Below, piece by piece: positions 36,117 through 43,651 of a DNA stretch of 64,000 nt; positions within the stretch are counted from its first letter, which is position 1, and every line of letters starts with the position of its first letter. Source of the stretch: Comamonadaceae bacterium OTU4NAUVB1 (lineage in GTDB: Bacteria > Pseudomonadota > Gammaproteobacteria > Burkholderiales > Burkholderiaceae_C); assembly GCA_024372625.1 (NCBI GenBank), contig CP099605.1, positions 2,897,001 to 2,961,000 on the forward strand, in the 5' to 3' direction. The position numbers and the translations under genes are program-made. The notes under the pieces are model-generated. The model had not been told where the DNA came from and searched no databases. It saw nothing but the letters and a program-made list of their open reading frames with translations.

Positions 36117-37466
36117 TCACAGCTGCCGGGACAGCAGCGACGCCAGGTGCTCCATCGCCTTCTCCCGCAGCGGCCGGTCGAGCCAGGCCTGGTGCGTGAC
36201 GCGCCTGGACTGCTTCAGGTCGGCCTCGAAGACGGCGGTCTCGCGCGCGGCGAAGGCGGCGTCGTAGATGTTGAGGTTGGCCTCGTCGTTCAGCCGGAAC
36301 GAGCGGTTGTCGAAGTTGGTCGAACCCACCGACACCAGCAGGCCGTCGACCGTGAAGACCTTGCAATGGAACATGGTGGGCTGGTATTCGCTGATCTCGG
36401 CGCCGGCCTCGAGCAGCGGGCCCCAGCTCGCGCGCGAGGCGCGGCGCACGATGTCCGCGTCGATGTGCGGGCCGGGCGTGATGACGCGCAGCCGCACGCC
36501 GCGGCGCATCGCCGCCACCAGGGTGCGGACGGTCAGCGCGTCGGGCACGAAGTAGGCGCTCGACAGGTCGATGGTCTTGGTCGCCGCGGCGATCGCCATC
36601 AGGTACATGATGTGCATGCTCTCGCCGCCGCCCGAGGGCGAACTGGCGAAGACCTGGGCGCGCCCGCCGGCGGCCCCGCCGGTCTCGGGGATCGCGCTCT
36701 CGGCCTTCGTCGCCGCCGTCGAGCCGCCCAGCGTGGGCACGACCGGGCCGATGGCCGGGAAGTAGCGCTCGTCGTGCAGCACCTCGCCCGAGGCCTTGAT
36801 CCAGTTGTCCATGAACACGGCCTGCATCTGCGCGACCACCGGCCCCTCGACGCGGTAGTGCGAATCGCGCCAGTGGTCCGGGTCCTGCGCGTGGCCGGTC
36901 CACGAGGGCGCGATGCCCACGCCGCCCGTGAAGCCGATGCGGCCGTCGGCGATCAGGAGCTTGCGGTGGGTGCGGTTGTTCAGGCGCGAGATGCCCCACC
37001 AGTCGGGCTTGTGGAACTTGCGGATCTGCACGCCGGACTTCTCCATCTCGCGCAGGAAGTCCTCGTCGATCTTGGCGCTGCCGACCCAGTCGAGCAGCAC
37101 GTGCACCGCGACGCCGGCGCGGGCGCGCTCGGACAGCGCCTCGGCGAAGGCGCGGCCGATGTCGCCCGACCAGTAGATGTAGGTCTCGAAGGTGATGCTG
37201 CGCCGCGCGCCGCGGATGGCCGCGAGCATGGGCGGAAAGATCTCGTCGCCGTTGTGCAGCGCCTCGAAGCGGTTGCCGGCCGTGATGGGCGGGCCCAGCA
37301 GCACGCCCAGCGCGCGCTGGAACTGGTCGTCCTGCAGCGCGTAGGCGCGCTCGACCTGCTCGTCGATGCGCTTCTCGCCCCCGGCGAAGTTGATCACCGC
37401 CAGTGTGGCGACCACCGTGAGGACGAAGGTCGCGAGGATCGTGAGGAATCGGCTTTTCTTCAGCAT
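36117..37466 (-). CDS. Phospholipase D-like / cardiolipin synthase protein
   Basis: 449-residue membrane-anchored enzyme with one N-terminal hydrophobic segment (about 6-28) and two HKD domains. The motifs are His-Arg-Lys-(x4)-Asp in HRKLLIADGRIGFTGG and His-Cys-Lys-(x4)-Asp in HCKVFTVDGLLVSVGS. Cardiolipin synthases join two phosphatidyl groups; one membrane helix instead of two places it near ClsB/ClsC-like or PLD variants. The start at 37466 was chosen from the membrane segment. No clear ribosome binding site was seen. Diverges from rep across 321 bp. Confidence 0.88.
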   Translation of the reverse strand: MLKKSRFLTILATFVLTVVATLAVINFAGGEKRIDEQVERAYALQDDQFQRALGVLLGPPITAGNRFEALHNGDEIFPPMLAAIRGARRSITFETYIYWSGDIGRAFAEALSERARAGVAVHVLLDWVGSAKIDEDFLREMEKSGVQIRKFHKPDWWGISRLNNRTHRKLLIADGRIGFTGGVGIAPSWTGHAQDPDHWRDSHYRVEGPVVAQMQAVFMDNWIKASGEVLHDERYFPAIGPVVPTLGGSTAATKAESAIPETGGAAGGRAQVFASSPSGGGESMHIMYLMAIAAATKTIDLSSAYFVPDALTVRTLVAAMRRGVRLRVITPGPHIDADIVRRASRASWGPLLEAGAEISEYQPTMFHCKVFTVDGLLVSVGSTNFDNRSFRLNDEANLNIYDAAFAARETAVFEADLKQSRRVTHQAWLDRPLREKAMEHLASLLSRQL

Positions 37467-37787
37467 GTTGTTGTTCTTGTCGTCTCGGCTCGTTTGGAAG
37501 GCGCAACGGGGCGCCGAAGGACCCGCCCGGACCCATCCCGGCGACTCCGGCGGCCCCGGCGGGCGGCGCAACGTAGCACGCCTCCCCCCGCGGGCGTTGT
37601 AGGCCCAGCCGGTATCATGGCGAGCGCCCCGCACGTTCCCCGCGTTCCCCGGCATTCCGTCACGCTCGCCGCGCCGGCTCCCCCGTGCGGACCGGCCACC
37701 GCCGCGCCGGCCTCCGCCGCCCGGGTCCGCTTCGCCACCGGCGTTTCCGGTGCCGCCCGTCCCGCTCCATCGATCGATCCTCGCCGC
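37467..37787. other. 321-bp divergent intergenic region
   Basis: No gene or repeat was found. It must hold the promoters of the phospholipase D-like gene and rep. TATCAT at 37613-37618 could be a -10 for rep, but no matching -35 was seen at the right distance. The rest is GC-rich without obvious structure. Confidence 0.4.
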
Positions 37788-39893
37788 ATGTCCTCCGGTC
37801 TCAATCTCGCCCAGCAGGAAGCCGTCAACTACCTGCACGGCCCGTGTCTCGTGCTCGCGGGCGCGGGCTCGGGCAAGACGCGCGTGATCACGCACAAGAT
37901 CGCGCGGCTGATCCAGTCGGGGATGCCGCCGAAGAAGATCGCCGCCATCACCTTCACCAACAAGGCGGCCGCCGAGATGCGCGAGCGCGCCAAGGGCCTG
38001 ATCGGGCGCGACGCGAAGCATGTGGTGATCTGCACCTTCCACGCGCTGGGCGTGCGCATGATGCGCGAGGACGGCGCGGTGCTGGGCCTGAAGCCGGCCT
38101 TCAGCATCCTCGACAGCGACGACGTCACCAAGATCCTGAAGGACGCCGGCGGCTCGGTCGACACCGCCACGGCGCGCCTGTGGCAGTGGACCATCAGCCG
38201 CTGGAAGAACATGGGCCTGAACGCGGCGCAGGCCGAGGCCGCGGCCGCCGACGACGCCGAGCGCATCGTGGCGCAGGTCATGGCGCGCTACGAGGAGCGC
38301 CTGGCGGCCTACCAGAGCGTCGACTTCGACGACCTGATCGGCCTGCCGCTGAAGCTGCTGCGGGAGCACGACGCCGTGCGCGCCAAGTGGCAGGAGGCGC
38401 TCGGCCACGTGCTGGTCGACGAGTACCAGGACACCAACGCCACGCAGTACGAGGTGCTCAAGGCGCTGGTGGGCGAACGCGGACGCTTCACCGCCGTGGG
38501 CGACGACGACCAGTCGATCTACGGCTGGCGCGGCGCCACGCTGGACAACCTGAGGAAGCTGCCGATCGACTATCCGGCGCTCAAGGTCGTGAAGCTGGAG
38601 CAGAACTACCGCTCCACCAGCGCCATCCTGCGCGCGGCCAACAACGTCATCGGCCCCAACCCCAAGCTGTTCCCGAAGACGCTGTTCAGCGAGCTCGGCG
38701 AGGGCGAGCCGGTGCGCATCGTCGACGCCGACAACGAGGCCCACGAGGCCGAGCGCGCCGTGGCGCGCATCCAGAGCCTGCGCGGCGGCGCCACCGTGAC
38801 GCAGGGCGATCAGCACAAGGCGTTCCGCGACTTCGCCATCCTCTACCGCGCCAACCACATGGCGCGCGTCTTCGAGCAGGCGCTGCGCAAGGCGCAGATC
38901 CCCTACAAGGTCTCCGGCGGCCAGAGCTTCTTCGACCGCGCCGAGATCAAGGACCTGTGCGGCTGGTTCCGCCTGTGGGTCAACAGCGACGACGACCCGG
39001 CCTTCCTGCGCGCGGTGACCACGCCCAAGCGCGGCATCGGCCACACCACGCTCGCCGCGCTGGGCACCTTCGCGAGCCAGTACAAGCTCAGCCTGTTCGG
39101 CGCCCTGTTCAGCGCCTCGCTGCCCAGCGTGATCCCGCAGCGCGCGATCGGCGGCCTGCACGAGTTCGGCCGCTACGTGAACGACCTGGAACACAGGGCC
39201 CGCCAGACGATGGGCGCGGAAGGCGCGCGCGCCTTCCTGGCCGAATGGCTCAAGGAGATCGACTACGAGCGCCACCTCTACGACGGCGAGGACAGCGAGC
39301 AGGCCGCCGCCAGCCGCTGGACCAACGTGCTGGAGTTCTGCGACTGGATGGCCGCGCGCTGCGGCGGCGAGGTCGACGACGCCTCCGGCGCGACCCCGCA
39401 GGCGAGCGAGCGCAAGAGCCTGCTGGAGGTGGCGCAGACCATCTCGCTGCTCTCCACCATCAGCGACCGGGGCGACCAGGACCAGGACGTGGTCACGCTG
39501 TCGACCCTGCACGCGGCCAAGGGGCTGGAGTGGCCGCACGTGATGCTCATCGGCGTCAACGAGGGCCTGCTGCCCTTCAAGCTCGACGACGACGACGGCC
39601 GCCAGCAGATGGTCAGCGAGGACACCCTCACGCGCCTGCAGGAGGAACGCCGGCTGATGTACGTGGGCATCACGCGCGCCCAGCGCACCCTGGCGGTGAG
39701 CTGGACCAAGCGGCGCAAGAAGGGCCGCGAGACGGTCGCCGCCCAGCCCAGCCGCTTCATCGCCGAGATGGCGCTCGACCCGACCTCCGCCAAGGAGGAC
39801 CCGCGCGAGAAGATCCGCGCGCTGCGCGCCGAGTTCGCGCGCCGCGCGCAGGAGAGCGCGGCGGCGGCGGCCGCATCGGCCGCCGCGCCATGA
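37788..39893 (+). CDS. rep: ATP-dependent DNA helicase Rep
   Basis: SF1A 3'-5' helicase of 701 residues that clears protein and RNA polymerase roadblocks ahead of the fork. All helicase motifs are visible: GAGSGKT (I), TFTNKAAAEM (Ia), DEYQDTN (II), GDDDQSIYGWRG (III), QNYRST (IV), TLHAAKGLEW (V) and RRLMYVGITRAQ (VI). UvrD is similar, but the order and ending fit Rep. The ATG at 37788 gives MSSGLNLAQQEAV, the usual Rep N-terminus. The tail is Ala-rich. Confidence 0.94.
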   Translation: MSSGLNLAQQEAVNYLHGPCLVLAGAGSGKTRVITHKIARLIQSGMPPKKIAAITFTNKAAAEMRERAKGLIGRDAKHVVICTFHALGVRMMREDGAVLGLKPAFSILDSDDVTKILKDAGGSVDTATARLWQWTISRWKNMGLNAAQAEAAAADDAERIVAQVMARYEERLAAYQSVDFDDLIGLPLKLLREHDAVRAKWQEALGHVLVDEYQDTNATQYEVLKALVGERGRFTAVGDDDQSIYGWRGATLDNLRKLPIDYPALKVVKLEQNYRSTSAILRAANNVIGPNPKLFPKTLFSELGEGEPVRIVDADNEAHEAERAVARIQSLRGGATVTQGDQHKAFRDFAILYRANHMARVFEQALRKAQIPYKVSGGQSFFDRAEIKDLCGWFRLWVNSDDDPAFLRAVTTPKRGIGHTTLAALGTFASQYKLSLFGALFSASLPSVIPQRAIGGLHEFGRYVNDLEHRARQTMGAEGARAFLAEWLKEIDYERHLYDGEDSEQAAASRWTNVLEFCDWMAARCGGEVDDASGATPQASERKSLLEVAQTISLLSTISDRGDQDQDVVTLSTLHAAKGLEWPHVMLIGVNEGLLPFKLDDDDGRQQMVSEDTLTRLQEERRLMYVGITRAQRTLAVSWTKRRKKGRETVAAQPSRFIAEMALDPTSAKEDPREKIRALRAEFARRAQESAAAAAASAAAP

Positions 39894-39927
39894 GGCCGAC
39901 CCCGATCCCCGCTGCCCCGAGGCCCCG

Positions 39928-40485
39928 ATGCGCGCCATGACGACCCTTTCCCACCTTGCGGCCGGCCGCGCGCGGCGCCCGGCCCGACGCGGCGCGCGGG
40001 CAGCGACGCTGCCGCTGCTCCTCGCGGCGCTGTCGATCGTCGGCGGCGCGGCCCGAGCGCAACGCGCCGATGCCGTCGCGCCCCCGGGCGTCGTCGTCGC
40101 GGCCGACTGCCCGCGCAGCGCCGACGAACTGGCCCCCGAGATGCTCCACGGCCGCTGGGAGGCGCGCTTCGAGGACGGCGTCGCGCCGGCGCTGGCCGTG
40201 CTGCGGCTCGCGCGCCACCCCGAATACGCCGGCAGCGTGCGCGGCACGCTGACGCGCCCGCCGGGCTCGACCGCGCCCGGCGCCGACGCGCAGGTGGCCG
40301 GCGACGTCGACGACGCCGGCGTGCTCACGCTGGACGAATCGGCCGACGGCCGCGCCATCGACGCGGTCTGGTCGGCCGACCTGGAACCGGGCTCCTGCGG
40401 CCGGTCCTTCCGCGGCAGCCGGCGCGACGCGCGCGACGACAGCCTCCGCACCTTCGTGCTCCAAAAGACCGACGACCGCCCATGA
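39928..40485 (+). CDS. Exported protein of unknown function, coupled to pldA
   Basis: 185 residues. A long signal peptide runs to about residue 45 (ATLPLLLAALSIVGGAARA). The mature part has two Cys (in AADCPRS and PGSCGRS) that may pair, and beta-rich segments such as MLHGRWEARFEDG. I do not recognise the family. Its TGA overlaps the pldA ATG (ATGA at 40482-40485), so it is made together with the outer-membrane phospholipase. A periplasmic partner or chaperone role is speculative. Confidence 0.7.
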   Translation: MRAMTTLSHLAAGRARRPARRGARAATLPLLLAALSIVGGAARAQRADAVAPPGVVVAADCPRSADELAPEMLHGRWEARFEDGVAPALAVLRLARHPEYAGSVRGTLTRPPGSTAPGADAQVAGDVDDAGVLTLDESADGRAIDAVWSADLEPGSCGRSFRGSRRDARDDSLRTFVLQKTDDRP

Positions 40486-41774
40486 CGACGATGCCCGCTC
40501 CACTCCCCGCACTTTCGTCGGACCGGCCGCGCCGGCGGACGCGATCGACCCGCGCAGTGTTCGCCGGCCTGGGCCTGGCCGTGGCGGCGCAGGCCCAGGC
40601 GCAAACCGACGCCGGCCGCGCCGCGCCGGGCCCGGTCGCCGCCCCCGGCCTGAGCTGGCAGGCCTGCCAGCGCCTGGACGACAGCAAGGAAGCGCGCCTG
40701 GCGTGCTTCGACCGCTGGGCGCAGGAGCAGCAGCAGCTGCCGGCGGCAGCGCCCCTGCCCACGCAGCCGCTGGCCGCGACCGGCGTGCGCCCCGCCGTCG
40801 CGCCGACCACCGCGGCGGCCGCGGCGTCGGCCGTCCCCGGCAACGCCGCGCTCGCCAGCGCGCAGCCCGTCGCCGACCCGGCCGTGCCGCTCAGGCCGGT
40901 GATCGTCGTGGCGGCCAGCGAGGGCTGTCGCGACCGCCAGTACTCGGCCTTCTCGCGCTTCTGGGAGCTGGAGGAAGGCAGCGACTGCGGCACCTTCGGC
41001 TTTCGCGGCTACCGGCCGCTGAGCGTCTCGGCCACCGCCGCCACGGACCGGCCCGACACGCCCACCTCGCCCTCGGCCGGCCACACCGGCACGCCCATCG
41101 CCTACCAGGCCAACGAGATGCGCATCGGCCTGTCGGTGCGCACCAAGCTCGCCCAGGGCCTGCTCACGGGCAACGACCCGCAGCGCAAGGACTCGCTGTG
41201 GTTCGGCTACACCCAGCAGTCGAGCTGGCAGCTCTTCAACGGCGCGATCTCGCGCCCGTTCCGCAGCACCGACCACGAGCCGGAGATGATGTATGTTTAT
41301 CCGACCGACCTGACCCTGCCCGGGGGCTGGCGCTGGCGCTACCTGGGCGCGGGCATCGCCCACCAGTCCAACGGCCAGACGCTGCCGCTGTCGCGCAGCT
41401 GGAACCGCACCTACCTGATGACCGGCGTCGAGCTCGACAGCCGCTTCCAGATCGCCGCGCGGTTCTGGAACCGCATCGCCGAGGACCCCGCCAAGGACGA
41501 CAACCCCGACATCGCCGACTACATCGGGCGCGCCGAGTTCATCGGACGCTGGAACTTCGACCGCGACAACACCTTCGGACTCACGCTGCGCAACAACCTG
41601 CGCAGCAACGGCCACGGCTCGCTGCGCCTGGAGTGGCTCAAGGCGCTGGGCGACCCGGTCACCAGCAACCTGCGCCTGCACACCCAGCTCTTCCACGGCT
41701 ACGGCGACACCCTGGTCGACTACAACCGCAAGCGCACGGTGCTGAGCATCGGTCTGAGCCTGGTGGATTTCTAG
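40482..41774 (+). CDS. pldA: Outer membrane phospholipase A
   Basis: 430-residue outer-membrane beta-barrel that hydrolyses phospholipids when membrane asymmetry is lost. Residues 1-38 are the signal; a long Ala/Pro-rich region (to about 160) is unusual and precedes the 12-strand barrel. The active-site motif His-x-Ser-x-Gly appears as AHQSNGQTLPLSRSWNR, with the usual Asn in WNR nearby. The C-terminal strand ends in Phe (LVDF). It overlaps the upstream exported gene. Confidence 0.92.
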   Translation: MTTMPAPLPALSSDRPRRRTRSTRAVFAGLGLAVAAQAQAQTDAGRAAPGPVAAPGLSWQACQRLDDSKEARLACFDRWAQEQQQLPAAAPLPTQPLAATGVRPAVAPTTAAAAASAVPGNAALASAQPVADPAVPLRPVIVVAASEGCRDRQYSAFSRFWELEEGSDCGTFGFRGYRPLSVSATAATDRPDTPTSPSAGHTGTPIAYQANEMRIGLSVRTKLAQGLLTGNDPQRKDSLWFGYTQQSSWQLFNGAISRPFRSTDHEPEMMYVYPTDLTLPGGWRWRYLGAGIAHQSNGQTLPLSRSWNRTYLMTGVELDSRFQIAARFWNRIAEDPAKDDNPDIADYIGRAEFIGRWNFDRDNTFGLTLRNNLRSNGHGSLRLEWLKALGDPVTSNLRLHTQLFHGYGDTLVDYNRKRTVLSIGLSLVDF

Positions 41775-41913
41775 CCGCTTCGCCGGGGGTCGGCGACACG
41801 TTCCTACAGGCGCGAAAAGCGAACTGCGGAAGACTGGGTGTCTTTCGCACGGATCGCTCCCCGAGATGTCCCCGCCGTCGTCCCTCGCCCCCTTCGTCCC
41901 CTTCGCCTGACCG

Positions 41914-42330
41914 ATGCCCTGGCTCAAGCTGTTCCACGTGAGCGCGGTCATCGCATGGGCCGGATCGCTGTTCTACCTGACCGTCGCACTGGCGCTGGCG
42001 AGCCGCGAGACCAGCCCGGCGCTGTTCTCCAACGCCCATCGCCGCACCCTGCTGCGCGGCCTGTTCGTCGGCGTCGCGACCCCGGCGGCGCTGCTGGCCA
42101 TCGCCTCGGGCACGGCCATCTTCATGCTGTACGGGCCGCTCGCGCCCTGGCTGATCGCCAAGCTCGGCGTGGTCGGCCTGCTGGTGCTCGGCCATGCGTC
42201 CTGCGGCCTGCTGGTGCTGCGCGTCGAGCGCCAGGACAGCCCCTGGACGAAGGCCGCCTACGCCGTCTGCGCGCTCTCGCTGCTGTGGTTCGCCACCATC
42301 GCGTGGCTGGCGCTGCGCAAGCCGTTCTGA
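41914..42330 (+). CDS. CopD/HemJ-like membrane protein
   Basis: 138-residue inner-membrane protein with four hydrophobic segments, starting MPWLKLFHVSAVIAWAGSLFYL, which resembles CopD and HemJ proteins (His8 conserved). HemJ oxidises protoporphyrinogen; CopD proteins take part in copper handling. Its place before a cytochrome oxidase gene set suggests copper or heme supply for the oxidase. The 139-bp gap after pldA has no clear terminator. It ends 31 bp before the convergent DUF2231 gene. Confidence 0.75.
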   Translation: MPWLKLFHVSAVIAWAGSLFYLTVALALASRETSPALFSNAHRRTLLRGLFVGVATPAALLAIASGTAIFMLYGPLAPWLIAKLGVVGLLVLGHASCGLLVLRVERQDSPWTKAAYAVCALSLLWFATIAWLALRKPF

Positions 42331-42361
42331 GGCCGCCGCGATGACACCGCCACGCCCCCGT

Positions 42362-42889
42362 CTAGTCGGACGTATCGACCGCCACCGCGTGCTCGTAGAC
42401 CAGCCGTCCGCCCAGGTAGGCCGCCAGGGCGATGAAGGCGGCCGTCACCCCCGTGATGCCGGCGCCCCACGGCACCACGTTCGCGCCGGGCTCGCCCCCC
42501 AGGCGGAGCATCCAGTTCATCGAGGCCATGGACAGCATCATCACGGCGATGAGGGCGTGGCCCCAGGCCGTCACCAGGCGCCGGATGCGCCCGACGGTGA
42601 TCAGGTCGACCAGCCCCGCCACGCTGGCGCCCCAGCCACCCAGCGCGCCGACGCCGGACAGCCACAACCCCGCGCGCGCCCAGAACGGGTCGCCGTTCCA
42701 GACGTAGGCCGCGTCGGCGCCCACCAGGCCGATGAGCGCCGCCACGGGGAAGTGGATCAGCATGGGATGCAGCGGATGGCCGGCGATGGCGGCGCGGCTG
42801 AGGATCGGCTCGTCGGTCGGGCCGCCGGCCGAGAGGGTGGAGGAGATCACGGGGGACGAATCGGGAGGGGTCGCGCTCGGGGTGCTCAT
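42362..42889 (-). CDS. DUF2231-family membrane protein
   Basis: 175-residue inner-membrane protein with four hydrophobic segments. The DUF2231 hallmark is GHPLHPMLIHFPVAALIG, holding His residues that could bind heme. Function unknown; such genes are frequent near cytochromes and oxidases. The start at 42889 is almost back to back with the subunit II gene, on the opposite strand, so the two 5' ends share one short control region. Confidence 0.82.
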   Translation of the reverse strand: MSTPSATPPDSSPVISSTLSAGGPTDEPILSRAAIAGHPLHPMLIHFPVAALIGLVGADAAYVWNGDPFWARAGLWLSGVGALGGWGASVAGLVDLITVGRIRRLVTAWGHALIAVMMLSMASMNWMLRLGGEPGANVVPWGAGITGVTAAFIALAAYLGGRLVYEHAVAVDTSD

Positions 42890-42916
42890 GCGGGCATTCT
42901 GACCCGCGCCACCGGG

Positions 42917-43651
42917 GTGGCCGTCCTGTGCGGGCTTGCCGCCTGCGCCGGTCCGCAGTCGGTGCTGGACCCGGCCGGACCGTCGGCGGCGGCGATCGCC
43001 ACGGTGTGGTGGTGGATGTTCGGCGTCGCCGTCGCGGTGCTCGCGGGCATCTGCGCGATCTGGTTGCTGGCGATGCGCCCGCGCGCCGAGGCGCTCGACG
43101 AGGACGCGGCGCGACGCGTCCAGCGCCGCTGGCTGGTCGGCGGCGGCCTGGTGCTGCCGGGCGCGAGCATCGTCGCGCTGCTGGTCTTCGGCTCGCCCTC
43201 GGGCTTCCACCAGCTGCCCCTGCCCGGGACCGGCCCGGCGCCGCTGCGCGTGGACGCCATCGGCCACCGGTGGTGGTGGGAGATGCACTATCCGGCCAAC
43301 GGCGTTCGCCTGAGGAACGAGATGCGCGTGCCGGTCGGCCGCCCCGTCGACGTGCACACCCAGAGCGTCGACGTGATCCATTCGTTCTGGGTGCCGCGCC
43401 TGGGCGGCAAGCTCGACGCGGTGCCCGGTCGCACCCTGGTCGTGCGCCTTCAGGCCGACCGCGCGGGCACCTACCGCGGCCAGTGCGCGGAGTTCTGCGG
43501 CGCCGGCCACGCCCACATGACCATGACCGTGATCGCGATGGAGCCGGCCGATTTCGACGCCTGGCTGCGGGACGGGCGGGCGCAGGGCGAGCCCGCGCCC
43601 GACACCGTCCGGGAGACCGCCGGCGACGGCAGAGGAAGCACGAAGCGATGA
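42917..43651 (+). CDS. coxB: Cytochrome c oxidase subunit II (CuA subunit)
   Basis: Accepts electrons from cytochrome c. Two membrane segments (WWWMFGVAVAVLAGICAIWLL and a second at about 66-85) precede the CuA domain with HSFWVPRLGGK and Cys-x3-Cys-x3-His-x2-Met in CAEFCGAGHAHM. No cytochrome c domain is fused. A lipoprotein motif LAAC lies at the start. The GTG at 42917 is the only standard start, but it leaves just 9 residues before the lipid Cys; ATT 42896 or CTG 42899 would give a proper signal (LTRATGVAV). The true start is therefore uncertain. Overlaps coxA by 4 bp. Confidence 0.85.
   Translation: MAVLCGLAACAGPQSVLDPAGPSAAAIATVWWWMFGVAVAVLAGICAIWLLAMRPRAEALDEDAARRVQRRWLVGGGLVLPGASIVALLVFGSPSGFHQLPLPGTGPAPLRVDAIGHRWWWEMHYPANGVRLRNEMRVPVGRPVDVHTQSVDVIHSFWVPRLGGKLDAVPGRTLVVRLQADRAGTYRGQCAEFCGAGHAHMTMTVIAMEPADFDAWLRDGRAQGEPAPDTVRETAGDGRGSTKR

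Noticed and set aside
36117..41951. An open frame of 1944 codons on the minus strand continuing upstream of the phospholipase D-like gene
   Set aside because: Only the first 449 codons from 37466 show family motifs. The rest is antisense to rep and pldA; such long open antisense frames are usual in very GC-rich DNA.
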